A stretch of 64,000 nt of DNA, from positions 78,936 to 142,935 of the forward strand of contig NZ_BMVL01000019.1 of assembly GCF_014650695.1 (NCBI RefSeq), written 5' to 3'. Shown here piece by piece: positions 1 through 8,331 of this stretch. Every line of letters starts with the position of its first letter. The stretch's first letter is position 1. The DNA is from Streptomyces avidinii. GTDB lineage: Bacteria; Actinomycetota; Actinomycetes; Streptomycetales; Streptomycetaceae. The notes below the pieces were generated by a model. The model saw only the letters and a list, made by a program, of their open reading frames with translations, searched no databases and was not told where the DNA came from. Made by a program: the position numbers and the translations under genes.

Positions 1-1
1 G

Positions 2-136
2 GAGACGGGCGGCAACAGCGCCACCCCGACGATCGCGATCGCCGGGGCCGCCGCCCTGGCCGTGGGCGCGGCGGCGCTGTTCGCAGCCGCCCGCCGCCGC
101 ACCGCGCGTACCGCGACGGGCCGCCACGGCCGCTAG
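2..136 (+). CDS. C-terminal end of a sortase-anchored surface protein (partial)
   Basis: Only the last 44 codons are inside the window; the frame opens at base 2 and ends at the TAG at 134-136. They read E-T-G-G-N-S, then a short spacer, a hydrophobic Ala/Leu/Val stretch of about 25 residues, and a basic tail (R-R-R-T-A-R and further Arg). This is the layout of an LAETG-type cell wall sorting signal, so the missing upstream residues are probably L-A. In Streptomyces such signals are cut by class E sortases and the protein is linked to peptidoglycan. The nature of the extracellular part cannot be told from here. Confidence 0.75.
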   Translation, partial: ETGGNSATPTIAIAGAAALAVGAAALFAAARRRTARTATGRHGR

Positions 137-165
137 CCGGGCCGGGACCGCCTGCGCCGGCTTCG

Positions 166-1026
166 TCAGTCGAAGACCGAGGCGCAGGTGGTCCGTTCGG
201 CATGGGCCGGGTCGAGGGCGTTGACCGCCTCGTGCCAGGCGATCCGGTCGGTGAGCCCGATCGTGACGTGCTCCGAGAGGTCGAGGAGGCACAGGTCCTG
301 GAGTACGACGTTGCGTACGTTCGGCCCTTCCAGGAAGGCGCTCCGGTACGGCGTCACCACCTCGTCGTACTTGGTCGCGATGACCGTGTACTTCACCCCG
401 GAGACGGTGTCCCCGCCCTCGTTCAGCTTCTGCTGGAAGGCGGATCCGGCGATCTGGTCGGCGAGACCGGGGGTTGCGGTGCTGATCAGGTCCTCGGCTC
501 CGGGGAAGTACGGCAGGAGCTTGGTGAACCCGAGCAGCGTGGTGCCGTGGTTGTCGGGGGCGAGCCCGACCAGCGCGTTGACCTTGGAGGCGCCGCCGAG
601 GAACTTCAGGTAGTAGCGCGGCATCATGCCGCCCTGCGAGTGCCCGACGATGTCGGTCTTGGAGGCGCCGGTGGCGGCGAGCACCTTGTCGACGAAGACG
701 TCGAGCTGTCCGGCGGACTTGTCGATGGGGCCGAGCCCGTTGAAGAGGGGTACGCCGGGCAGCTGGCCGTAGTCGAGCGAGTAGACGCAGTACCCGCGGT
801 TCACGAGGTACGGGGCGAAGCCGAGCCAGTTGTCCCAGGAGTTGCCGAAGGTGCCGTGCACGAGCACGACGGGGCGCGGGTGCGCGGCGGACGGCTTGCA
901 GGACCAGTTGTTCCAGCCGCTGCTGGGAGCGGCCGCGGCCTGCGCGGCGCCGGTGGGGGCGACGAGCGCGGCGGCGGTGAGGGTGAGGACGGCGAGCGGA
1001 CGGAGCAGGCGTCTCCAGGGCAGCAT
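166..1026 (-). CDS. Secreted triacylglycerol lipase / alpha-beta hydrolase
   Basis: A 286-residue protein with a signal peptide (twin Arg near residue 5, hydrophobic stretch, Ala-rich cleavage region near residue 30). The fold is the LipA-like class 2 lipase type: oxyanion motif V-H-G-T-F around residue 57, nucleophile elbow G-H-S-Q-G-G with Ser130, a likely acid Asp221 in K-Y-D-E-V-V-T-P-Y and catalytic His253 in S-E-H-V. All three catalytic residues are present. It probably hydrolyses acylglycerols or other esters outside the cell. It stands alone, converging on the surface-protein gene to its left; its upstream side faces the end of the ImuB-like gene. Substrate range cannot be read from sequence. 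Confidence 0.88.
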   Translation of the reverse strand: MLPWRRLLRPLAVLTLTAAALVAPTGAAQAAAAPSSGWNNWSCKPSAAHPRPVVLVHGTFGNSWDNWLGFAPYLVNRGYCVYSLDYGQLPGVPLFNGLGPIDKSAGQLDVFVDKVLAATGASKTDIVGHSQGGMMPRYYLKFLGGASKVNALVGLAPDNHGTTLLGFTKLLPYFPGAEDLISTATPGLADQIAGSAFQQKLNEGGDTVSGVKYTVIATKYDEVVTPYRSAFLEGPNVRNVVLQDLCLLDLSEHVTIGLTDRIAWHEAVNALDPAHAERTTCASVFD

Positions 1027-1238
1027 CGTGTGATCTCCTTGCGGGTCGACTCAAGGGGATGAGCGGGGGGATTCGTCCCGTGATCCGGATCACAAGGGGA
1101 GCTGCTGCCGCTAAATTACGGGTGAGTAGCAATACAGGGAAGTTACGCGTCAGTAAAAAATCGCGCGTCGCCCCGCCGAACCCCTATGGGCCCTCCCGCG
1201 AACCGCGCGCGAACACCCGAAGACGCCCCGGCGAACCG

Positions 1239-2249
1239 TCAGGCGGCCAGCGTGCCGCGGGCGATGGCATGCGGCCCGAAGCGCGCGCGGACCCGGTCCG
1301 TGACGGCCTCCAGCCGGCGGGCCTTCTCGTCCTCGGGGTCGAGACTGAGCTGCCGCACGGCCCGATCGGCCGAGGTCAGGTCCTCTGCGCGCAGGGACAA
1401 CGCGCGGACCCGGGCCCGCTGCAGGCCGAGGCCCGCGTAGAGGGCGTAGGCCGTGGCGGTCAGGGCGGCCGAGTGCGCGGTGGGTTCGGCCAGGGTGCGC
1501 GTCCGGGTGAGCGTGGTGCGGTCGGCGCAGCGGACGGTCAGGGAAAGGGCGCGGCAGACCTGCCCGCGGCCCTGTTCCTGTGTACGAAGCCTCGCGCCGA
1601 GCTCTTCGGTCAGCGAGAGCAGCGCCCGCCGGTGCCGTGCGGGATCCAGCTCGTCCAGATCGAAGAGCCGCTCGGCGGCGATGGCGCGGGCGGCCGCACC
1701 CGGCCGGACGGGGGTCCGGTCGATCCCGAGGGCGCGCTCGTGCACCTCCCGGCCGAGCCGGGCGCCGAGGATCCGCCGCAGGGCGGCGGGCGGGGCGGCG
1801 GCGATCCGCCCGACGGAGTCGAGGCCGTAGGAGCACAGGATGCGGGCGGCCTTCGGCCCGACCCCGTCGAGGACGGTGACGGGTTTGCCCGCCAAGAACT
1901 CCCGTACGGCGGTGGGCTCCCCGGGGACCACCAGGGTCCCCCCGGGCCGGGCCTCGCGGGCGGCGGCCCGGGCCAGCATGGGATTGCCGGCCACGCCGAC
2001 GGTGGCGTCCACCCCGTACAGGGCGAGGGCCCGGACCCGGATCACGGCGGCGAGCCGGGTGGCGTCGCAGTCGAAGTACCGCAGGGCGCCCCGGATGTCG
2101 GCGAGGACGGTGTCGGGCGGCAGCGCCTGCACGGCCGGGGTGATCCCGCCGAGCAGCGCGAGCATCCCGGCGTACTCCCGCGCCCCGAGCGGCCCCCCGT
2201 CGGCGGGGTGCGGGCGCAGGCACATCACGACCCGCTCGACGGTGGTCAT
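1239..2249 (-). CDS. ImuB-like Y-family polymerase homologue, catalytic residues missing
   Basis: A 336-residue member of the Y-family DNA polymerase superfamily, translated from an ATG that overlaps the dnaE2 stop codon by 4 bp (ATGA), so the two are co-expressed. The helix-hairpin-helix thumb (V-L-D-G-V-G-P-K-A-A-R-I) and little-finger regions are recognisable, but the N-terminus lacks the D-x-D-x-F-F-A-x-V-E metal motif and no S-x-D-E motif follows, so it is unlikely to polymerise DNA. Near the C-terminus Q-L-S-L-D resembles a beta-clamp binding peptide. This fits ImuB, the non-catalytic adaptor that brings DnaE2 to the clamp in mutagenic translesion synthesis. It is shorter than mycobacterial ImuB (roughly 500 residues), so a minimised version is inferred. 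Confidence 0.75.
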   Translation of the reverse strand: MTTVERVVMCLRPHPADGGPLGAREYAGMLALLGGITPAVQALPPDTVLADIRGALRYFDCDATRLAAVIRVRALALYGVDATVGVAGNPMLARAAAREARPGGTLVVPGEPTAVREFLAGKPVTVLDGVGPKAARILCSYGLDSVGRIAAAPPAALRRILGARLGREVHERALGIDRTPVRPGAAARAIAAERLFDLDELDPARHRRALLSLTEELGARLRTQEQGRGQVCRALSLTVRCADRTTLTRTRTLAEPTAHSAALTATAYALYAGLGLQRARVRALSLRAEDLTSADRAVRQLSLDPEDEKARRLEAVTDRVRARFGPHAIARGTLAA

Positions 2250-5200
2250 CCCGCGCTCCCCGGGCTGGAGTGCCACAGCTTGCGACCGGTCGCGGGGCCG
2301 GTGCCGGGCGGCTGGAGGTCGGCCCAGGGGTTCATCTCGTACCCCGTGGACATGCGGATCCTGCGGCCGGGCGCCTTCGCCCCCGGCTCTCCGTCGGCCG
2401 CGCCGGCACCGTCGGCTCCGTCGGTCGCATCGCCACCGTCGGCCGCGCCGTCGCCCGGGGCCGGCTCGGCCGGCTCCGCGAGGCGGGCCGCGACCGCGTC
2501 CAGGCCGCCCGCCGCCCGCAGTTCCACCAGCTCCGCCAGGTTCCACACCGCCGCCCCGACCACGCTCAGGCTCTGCGGGCCCCGCCGCTGCACGACACCG
2601 CGCACCAGCAACAGGAACGAGTGGAAGACGGTGTGCGCGCAGCGCTCGTGGCTGTCGTCGAAGAAGGCCAGGTCGACCAGGCCCGTCCCGTCGTCCAGTG
2701 TCGTGAAGATGACCCGCTTCCCGGAGCGGATCGGCGGGGTCTGGGTGGCCGCCTTGGCCCCCGCGACGAGCACGGTCTGCCCGTGCTCGGTGTCCCGCAG
2801 CCGGCGCGCCGGGATCACTCCCAGTTCGGCCAGGAAGGCGTGGTGGTCCCCCATCAGGTGCCGCGAGGCGTCCATGCCGAGGACGCCCAGCTCGGCGCTG
2901 AGCCGCTCCGCCTCGGTCAGGTCGGGCAGCCCGACGGAGGCCGTGGACCGGCCGCCGTCCAGAGGAAGTTGGGGTCCGCGCACCCCTGCGGCCCGCTGCG
3001 CGCCGTGCAGTTCGGACACGTGCAGCAGCAGGTCCCGCCGGTTGGCGCCGAAGGCGTCCAACGCCCCTACCTGTGCGAGGCGTTCGGCGACCGGGCGGCC
3101 CGGGTGCGCCCGGTCCCAGAAGTCGCGCAGGGAAGCGTACGGCTGTCCGGCCTCGATCCGGTCCGCCTCGGCCCCGCTGATGCCGTGGACGTCGGACAGC
3201 CCGAGCCGCAGCCCCCACACTCCCCCGGCATCGGACACCAGTTCGATACGATGGGCGGCCGCCGACCGGTTCACATCCAGCGGCAGCACCGGCACGCCCC
3301 GCCGCCGCGCGTCCGCCAGCAGCAGCCGCTTCGGATACATCCCGGGATCGTGGGTCAGCAACCCCGCGTAGAAGGCCGCCGGGTGATGCGCCTTCAGCCA
3401 GGCCGACTGGTACGTGGGCACCGCGAAGGCCACCGCGTGCGCCTTGCAGAAGCCGTACGACCCGAAGGCCTCCACGATCTCCCAGGTCCGGCCGATCACC
3501 TCCACCGGATAACCGCGCTCGGCCGCCCTCGCCGCGAACCAGACCCTGATCCGCGCCTGCGACTGCGGGTCGGACAGCCCGCGCCGCACCCGGTCCGCCT
3601 CGTCCCGCCCGCAGCCGGTCATGACGTGCACGATCTCGATGATCTGCTCGTGGAAGACCACCACCCCGTACGTCTCGCGCAGCGCGTCGGCCAGGTCCGG
3701 GTGCGGGAAGCGGACCGGCGCCCGCCCGTGCCGGGCCTCGATGAAGGGCCGCACCATGTCTGCGGCCACCGGCCCCGGCCGGAACAGCGAGATGTCGACG
3801 ACCAGGTCGTGGAAGGTCGACGGCTGCAGCCGCCCCACCAGGTCCCGCTGGCCCGGCGACTCGATCTGGAAGCAGCCCAGGGTCTCGGCCGAGCGGATCA
3901 GCTCGTACGTGGCCCGGTCGCCCGGCGGCACCTGCGCCGGGTCGTCCAGGTCGAGCTCCTGCCCCGTACCGCGCCGGATCTCCGCGACCGCGTGCGCCAT
4001 CGCGGACTGCATCCGCACGCCCAGCACGTCCAGTTTGAGCAGCCCGAGCTCCTCCACGTCGTCCTTGTCGAACTGGGACATGGGGAAGCCCTCGCCGCTG
4101 GTGGGCACCACCGGCGTACGGGCGAGCAGGGAGTCGTCGGAGAGCAGCACCCCGCACGGGTGCATGGCGATGCCGCGGGGCAGCGCGTCCAGCGATTCGA
4201 CGAGCTCCCAGAGCCGGCCGTACGACTCCCCGCGCACGTCACGCAGTTCGGGCAGTTCCTCCAGCGCGGCGCGGGCGTCGCGGGCCCGGATGTGCGGGAA
4301 GGCCTTGGCGAGCCGGTCGGTGACGGCGGGGTCCATGGACAGGGCGGCGCCGACGTCGCGGATGGCGTGCCGGACCCGGTAGGTCTCCGGCATGGAGACG
4401 GTGGCGACGCGCTCGGTGCCGAACCGGTCCATGATCCGCCGGTAGACCTCCAGCCGGCGGGCGGACTCCACGTCGATGTCGATGTCGGGCAGGACGCGCC
4501 GCCGCTTGGAGAGGAAGCGCTCCATCAGCAGGCCGTGGGCGACGGGGTCGGCGTGCGCGATCCCGAGCAGGTGGTTGACGAGGGAGCCGGCGCCGGAGCC
4601 GCGGGCGGCCACCCGGATGCCCATCTCCTTCACGTCGTCCACGACTTGAGCGACCGTCAGGAAATACGAGGCGAAGCCGTGGTAGGCGATGATGTCGAGC
4701 TCGTGGTGCATCCGCTCCCAGTACGCACGGTCGCCCGCGTACCCGCGCAGCACCATGCCCGCCGAGGCCCGCGAGGCGAGGACCCGCTGGGCGCTGCGGT
4801 GGGCCGCGCCGACGAGCCGGGCCTCGGGGAAGTGCACGGAACCCATGCCGAGGTCGTCCTCGGGGTCCACGGAGCAGGCCTCGGCGGTACGCCGGGTCTC
4901 CGCGAGCAGGCGCCTGGCATCGGCGGGGCGCAGGCCCGCCGCCTGCGCGATCCGGTCGGCGGCCTCGGCCATGGCGGCGGGGTCCTTGAGCCAGCGCTCG
5001 CCGCTGTCGAGCGGCTGCGCGGGGTTGCGGGGGTCGATGGGGACCAGGCGGCGGGCCGCGTCGAGGATGTCGGCGACCGGGCCCTGGCCGGGGTCGGCGT
5101 AGCGGACGGCGTTGGTCAGCACGGCCGGGACGCCCTGGTCCGCGGCGAAGCCGACGGTACGGGCGGCCAGCCGGAGCGAGCCGGGGCCGGTGCCCGTGCG

Positions 5201-5821
5201 GCCGTGGTGGACGGCCTCCAGGCGCAGGGAGTCGCCGTAGACCTCCCGCCAGGGTGCGAGCAGTCGGGCGGCCCGGTCGGGGCGGCCCGCGGCGAGCGCC
5301 CGCCCCACCTCGGAGTCGGGACCGAGCAGGACGAAGACGCCCTCCCCGCGCAGGGCGCCCCAGGGCACCAGCGGGACCTCGGCGACCCCCGCATGGGCGG
5401 CGGTGACCATCCGGCACAGCTCGGCCCACCCGGCGGCCCCGTCCCTGGCCAGGAAGACGGCCCGCGCGGCGGTCTCGTCCACGAAGGCCCCGCCCTTGAC
5501 GGGGGTGCGCCGCCGGTAGGAGGCCTCGCCGGACCCGCCGCCCGCGCCCGGCCCGCCGCCCGCGGCGGAGCCGGTCGAGCCCCCCGGCCCGGCCGGACCC
5601 GTCGCCGGCGATACAGCCATGTCCACTCCGAACAACGGCCGGATGCCCGCCCCCGCGCACGCCTTCGCGAACCGCACCGCACCCGCCAGGGTGTCGCGGT
5701 CGGTCAGGGCGAGGGCGTCCATGCCCCGGTCGGCGGCACGCTCCGCCAGCCGTTCCGGGTGCGAGCCTCCGTAGCGCATGGAGAACCCCGAAACGGTGTG
5801 CAGATGCGTAAAACCAGGCAC
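2246..5821 (-). CDS. dnaE2: Error-prone DNA polymerase III alpha subunit DnaE2 (ImuC)
   Basis: A 1191-residue C-family polymerase for error-prone translesion synthesis after DNA damage. Domains in order: PHP domain (from residue 1; F-T-H-L-H-T-V-S-G and L-T-D-R-D), polymerase palm with the catalytic aspartates in P-D-I-D-I-D near residues 446-450, fingers, and a C-terminal OB-fold around T-T-L-D-D-G-T-G-L-V-D. Length and the absence of the extra C-terminal region of replicative DnaE fit DnaE2. The GTG at 5821 is preceded by AGGAGG at the right distance and homologues begin V/M-P-G-F-T-H, so it is chosen over upstream in-frame codons. A LexA-type box lies about 73 bp upstream, indicating SOS induction. 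No imuA-like gene is adjacent. Confidence 0.93.
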   Translation of the reverse strand: MPGFTHLHTVSGFSMRYGGSHPERLAERAADRGMDALALTDRDTLAGAVRFAKACAGAGIRPLFGVDMAVSPATGPAGPGGSTGSAAGGGPGAGGGSGEASYRRRTPVKGGAFVDETAARAVFLARDGAAGWAELCRMVTAAHAGVAEVPLVPWGALRGEGVFVLLGPDSEVGRALAAGRPDRAARLLAPWREVYGDSLRLEAVHHGRTGTGPGSLRLAARTVGFAADQGVPAVLTNAVRYADPGQGPVADILDAARRLVPIDPRNPAQPLDSGERWLKDPAAMAEAADRIAQAAGLRPADARRLLAETRRTAEACSVDPEDDLGMGSVHFPEARLVGAAHRSAQRVLASRASAGMVLRGYAGDRAYWERMHHELDIIAYHGFASYFLTVAQVVDDVKEMGIRVAARGSGAGSLVNHLLGIAHADPVAHGLLMERFLSKRRRVLPDIDIDVESARRLEVYRRIMDRFGTERVATVSMPETYRVRHAIRDVGAALSMDPAVTDRLAKAFPHIRARDARAALEELPELRDVRGESYGRLWELVESLDALPRGIAMHPCGVLLSDDSLLARTPVVPTSGEGFPMSQFDKDDVEELGLLKLDVLGVRMQSAMAHAVAEIRRGTGQELDLDDPAQVPPGDRATYELIRSAETLGCFQIESPGQRDLVGRLQPSTFHDLVVDISLFRPGPVAADMVRPFIEARHGRAPVRFPHPDLADALRETYGVVVFHEQIIEIVHVMTGCGRDEADRVRRGLSDPQSQARIRVWFAARAAERGYPVEVIGRTWEIVEAFGSYGFCKAHAVAFAVPTYQSAWLKAHHPAAFYAGLLTHDPGMYPKRLLLADARRRGVPVLPLDVNRSAAAHRIELVSDAGGVWGLRLGLSDVHGISGAEADRIEAGQPYASLRDFWDRAHPGRPVAERLAQVGALDAFGANRRDLLLHVSELHGAQRAAGVRGPQLPLDGGRSTASVGLPDLTEAERLSAELGVLGMDASRHLMGDHHAFLAELGVIPARRLRDTEHGQTVLVAGAKAATQTPPIRSGKRVIFTTLDDGTGLVDLAFFDDSHERCAHTVFHSFLLLVRGVVQRRGPQSLSVVGAAVWNLAELVELRAAGGLDAVAARLAEPAEPAPGDGAADGGDATDGADGAGAADGEPGAKAPGRRIRMSTGYEMNPWADLQPPGTGPATGRKLWHSSPGSAG

Positions 5822-5893
5822 CCGCGGCCTCCTGCTTCGCTCGAATGAACACCTCCCCCGCTCTCCACCATAGAGCAATTCGAATATCCGTGC

Positions 5894-5907
5894 GAAACAC
5901 TTGTTCG
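5894..5907 (-). promoter_or_regulatory. LexA (SOS/Cheo-type) box upstream of dnaE2
   Basis: On the minus strand the sequence reads CGAACAAGTGTTTC, which matches the Gram-positive SOS consensus CGAACRNRYGTTYC at every position. It is 73 bp upstream of the dnaE2 GTG start and in the correct place to block a promoter for the dnaE2-imuB pair. The consensus is established for LexA of Bacillus and actinobacteria; binding here is inferred. Confidence 0.75.
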
Positions 5908-5964
5908 ATCACCTGGGGTCGTCCGTTCGGCCCGCCCCTGCTGCGGGGCCCGGCCCCTTGCGGG

Positions 5965-6093
5965 CGGCTCGGTGGTGCGGCTCGCGCCGGTGTGCCGGGC
6001 TCTGCCCGGACCCGCGCGGGTTGCCCTGCGGGCGGCTCGGCGGCTCGGTGGTGCGGCTCGCGCCGGTGTGCCGGGCTCTGCCCGGACCCGCGC
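5965..6093. repeat. 53-bp direct repeat, two copies
   Basis: Bases 5965-6017 and 6041-6093 are the same 53-bp sequence, repeated with a 76-bp period. Its right half (ending in GGGCTCTGCCCGGACCCGCG) also occurs near the right end of the window at about 63952-63975, where the flanking GCCTCGATCGCCGGCGAGG resembles what follows the second copy here. This marks it as part of a dispersed Streptomyces intergenic repeat. Confidence 0.75.
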
Positions 6094-6203
6094 CTCAATC
6101 GCCGGCGAGGCTGGATGTGCGGGCCCGCGCCCAAGCGTCGGCGGCGCCGAACGAGTGGTGCGGCGGGGTCGGCTCGGGTCGGTGCGTGGGGCCGTGCCGG
6201 GGT

Positions 6204-6459
6204 GTCTCCTCGGCTCGGCGCGCGCGGGCATGTCTCGGCTGTGTGCGGTGGTCGCGCCTCGTCCTGCGGGGACACCCCGGCACGTCCCCACTCCCCTCCG
6301 CCGTCCAAGCCGCCGGGAGCCGTCCCGAGGCATGTAACGGGATGCCCGGCACGGTCGAAGCCGGCCGTGGGGCGGGGACACGCAGGAGGGTCCCCGCAGG
6401 ACGAGGCGCGACCGCCCCGTACGGCCATGACGCCGCCGCGCGCGCCGAGCCGAGGAGAC
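6204..6459. repeat. Inverted repeat with 70-bp arms
   Basis: The arms are 6204-6273 and 6390-6459. Each holds two perfectly complementary 24-bp blocks (6204-6227 with 6436-6459; 6250-6273 with 6390-6413) separated by a 22-bp stretch of equal length that has diverged. The 116-bp centre also has shorter GC-rich complementary pieces. There is no transposase frame and no clear target duplication. A MITE-like element or a decayed palindrome is possible. Confidence 0.7.
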
Positions 6460-6648
6460 CCTCGTGCGGGGCCCCGACCCACACCCGTACACCGCCAAGC
6501 ACCCCGCAGGGGCACCGCAGGGGACGCGCCGAGGAGACCCTCGTGCGGGGCGCCGACCCACACCCCGAGCCGCCCGCAGGGCACCCCGCGCCGGGGCGCC
6601 GGGCCGTACACCGCCGAGCAACCCCGCAGGGGCACCGCAGGGGCTACG
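6449..6648. repeat. Two-copy direct repeat module
   Basis: A 38-bp unit at 6449-6486 recurs at 6528-6565 with one mismatch. The following unit starting GTACACCGCC and ending GCACCGCAGGGG at about 6487-6521 recurs with small changes at 6606-6642. The left copy overlaps the right arm of the inverted repeat, and the second copy runs up to the amidohydrolase stop codon, so the duplication is local and probably recent. Confidence 0.65.
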
Positions 6649-8299
6649 CCGTGTGGACCACCTCGCCCGCCACCACGACCGTCTCGGCGACCGTGCCCGG
6701 GATCCGGTCCGCCGGGACGGCGAGGATGTCCCGGGAGAGGATCACGAAGTCCGCCGCCTTGCCCACCGTCAGCGAACCGCGTTCCCGCTCCAGGAAGTTG
6801 GCGTGCGCCGAGCCCATCGTGTAGCCGTACACGGCCGTCTCCACGTCCACCGTCTCGGCCGGCTGCCAGGCCGGGCCGTCGCCGGACAGCGGGCGGCGCG
6901 TCACAGCCGTGTAGATGCCGACCATCGGGTCCATCTCGGCCACGTTCCAGTCGCTGGAGAACGCCAGCACCGCACCCGCCTCGTGCAGGCTCCGCATCGG
7001 CCAGGCCTTGTGCCAGCGGTCCTCGCCCACGTTCTCCGCCCAGTCCTGGCCGGGTCCCGCGATCTCCGGGGCGCAGTGCCGGGGCTGCATGCACGCGATC
7101 ACGCCGAGCTGGGCGAAGCGCGGTACGTCCGCCGGGTCCAGGCACTCCACGTGGACCACCTGGTGGCGGGCGTCGCGCGGGCCGTTCAGCGCCCGCGCGT
7201 GCTCCACCGCGTCCAGGACGGTCCGGATGCCGCGGTCGCCGGTCGCGTGCACGAAGCACTGGAAGCCCCGCGCGTCCAGCTTCGCCAGCAGCTCCGCGAA
7301 TTCCTCCGCGGGGTAGAAGGTCTCGCCGCGGTGTGCGCCACAGCCGGTGTACGGCTCCAGGAGCGCGGCGGTACGCGGTTCCACCACGTCGTCGATGTAG
7401 AGCTTGAGCGGGCCGACACGCAGCCGGTCCCCGGCGAACCTCCGTGCCGTGTCGGCGAATTCGTCCAGGTCGGCGTCTGCGGTGCCGCGCGGGTGGAACA
7501 GCGCCGCGACGATCCGTGAGCGCAACCGCCCCTCGGAGCGGGCCCGTTCGAAGAGTTCGAGGTCGTCGAGGGAGTTCTGCGGCTCGACCACCGTGGTGAT
7601 GCCGAAGCCGATGGCGTCGTCGAGGCTCTTGACGAGCCGCCCGTACTGCCGGTCCGGCGAGGCCCACGGCACGCCCAGCTCGCGCAGGGCCCGGTGGCCG
7701 TCGCGGGAGAGGCCCTTGATGGCGAAGTCCTTGACGAATCCGGTGGGTTCGCCGGTCTCCGGGTCCACCGCGGCCGTGCCGAAGGGGAGGTCGGTGCGGT
7801 CCCGGGAGACCCCGAGCCGCTGCATGGCCGCCGTGTTCAGCCAGGCCGTGTGCACGTCGTACGAGAGCACGATCGCCGGGGTGTCCCCGGTGACCGGGTC
7901 CAGGTCGGCGGCGCACGGCATCCGCCCCTCGGGGATCGCGGAGTAGTCGAAGGCCTCGGCCTCGATCCACCCGGCGTCCGGGTTGGCCTGCCGCCAGGCC
8001 AGGATCCGCTCGTGGATGCCCTCCAGCGTGCGCACGCCGGCGAGCTGGACGCAGTCCGCGTCGGAGCCGAGCCGGACGTGGTTGTGGGCGTCGATGAAGC
8101 CGGGCAGGACCAGCTTGCCGCCCGCGTCGATCCGCTCGGTGTCCGGGCCGGCCCAGGCGGCGGCCTCGTCGTCCGGGCCGACCCAGACGATCAGGCCGTC
8201 GTGGACGGCGAGTGCCTCGGCCGCGGGCAGGTCGGGATCGACCGTGTGGATCCGGGCTCCGGTGAGCAGCAGGTCGGCGGGGAAGGGGTGGCGTGCCAT
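6644..8299 (-). CDS. YtcJ-type metal-dependent amidohydrolase
   Basis: A 551-residue amidohydrolase-superfamily protein. The metal motif G-F-I-D-A-H-N-H is at residues 68-74 and the late metal-ligand motif F-S-S-D-W-N is near residue 450; both are intact. Family members (YtcJ-like) hydrolyse amide or formamide bonds in small molecules; the true substrate is unknown. The ATG at 8299 has GGAG nine bases upstream and is preferred over an ATG 15 bases earlier. It lies 32 bp behind an NCS1 permease gene, so permease and hydrolase probably import and degrade one nitrogenous compound, under control of the divergent TetR protein. It is cytoplasmic; no signal peptide is seen. Confidence 0.85.
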   Translation of the reverse strand: MARHPFPADLLLTGARIHTVDPDLPAAEALAVHDGLIVWVGPDDEAAAWAGPDTERIDAGGKLVLPGFIDAHNHVRLGSDADCVQLAGVRTLEGIHERILAWRQANPDAGWIEAEAFDYSAIPEGRMPCAADLDPVTGDTPAIVLSYDVHTAWLNTAAMQRLGVSRDRTDLPFGTAAVDPETGEPTGFVKDFAIKGLSRDGHRALRELGVPWASPDRQYGRLVKSLDDAIGFGITTVVEPQNSLDDLELFERARSEGRLRSRIVAALFHPRGTADADLDEFADTARRFAGDRLRVGPLKLYIDDVVEPRTAALLEPYTGCGAHRGETFYPAEEFAELLAKLDARGFQCFVHATGDRGIRTVLDAVEHARALNGPRDARHQVVHVECLDPADVPRFAQLGVIACMQPRHCAPEIAGPGQDWAENVGEDRWHKAWPMRSLHEAGAVLAFSSDWNVAEMDPMVGIYTAVTRRPLSGDGPAWQPAETVDVETAVYGYTMGSAHANFLERERGSLTVGKAADFVILSRDILAVPADRIPGTVAETVVVAGEVVHTA

Positions 8300-8331
8300 G
8301 TGGGGGTGCTCCATTGGTTGTGCGGTGTCGT

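Larger units (their letters stand above)
5908..6643. other. Gene-free, repeat-rich spacer
   Basis: About 740 bp between dnaE2 and the amidohydrolase gene hold no gene I can support. Frames stay open on both strands only because of the extreme GC content, and the predicted residues are Arg/Pro/Ala/Gly with no domain. The stretch is built from repeats: a 53-bp direct repeat, an inverted repeat with two matching 24-bp blocks, and a two-copy direct module at its right end. These are listed separately. It looks like a decayed or non-autonomous mobile element or a recombination product. Confidence 0.6.

Noticed and set aside
2270..5848. Nearly 1200-codon frame antisense to dnaE2
   Set aside because: A by-product of GC-biased third positions; the residues show no domain and the dnaE2 frame on the other strand has all polymerase motifs.
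5704..6621. Arg/Pro-rich frame covering the repeat region
   Set aside because: It spans repeats and part of dnaE2, has no ribosome site and no domain; composition is that of random high-GC sequence.
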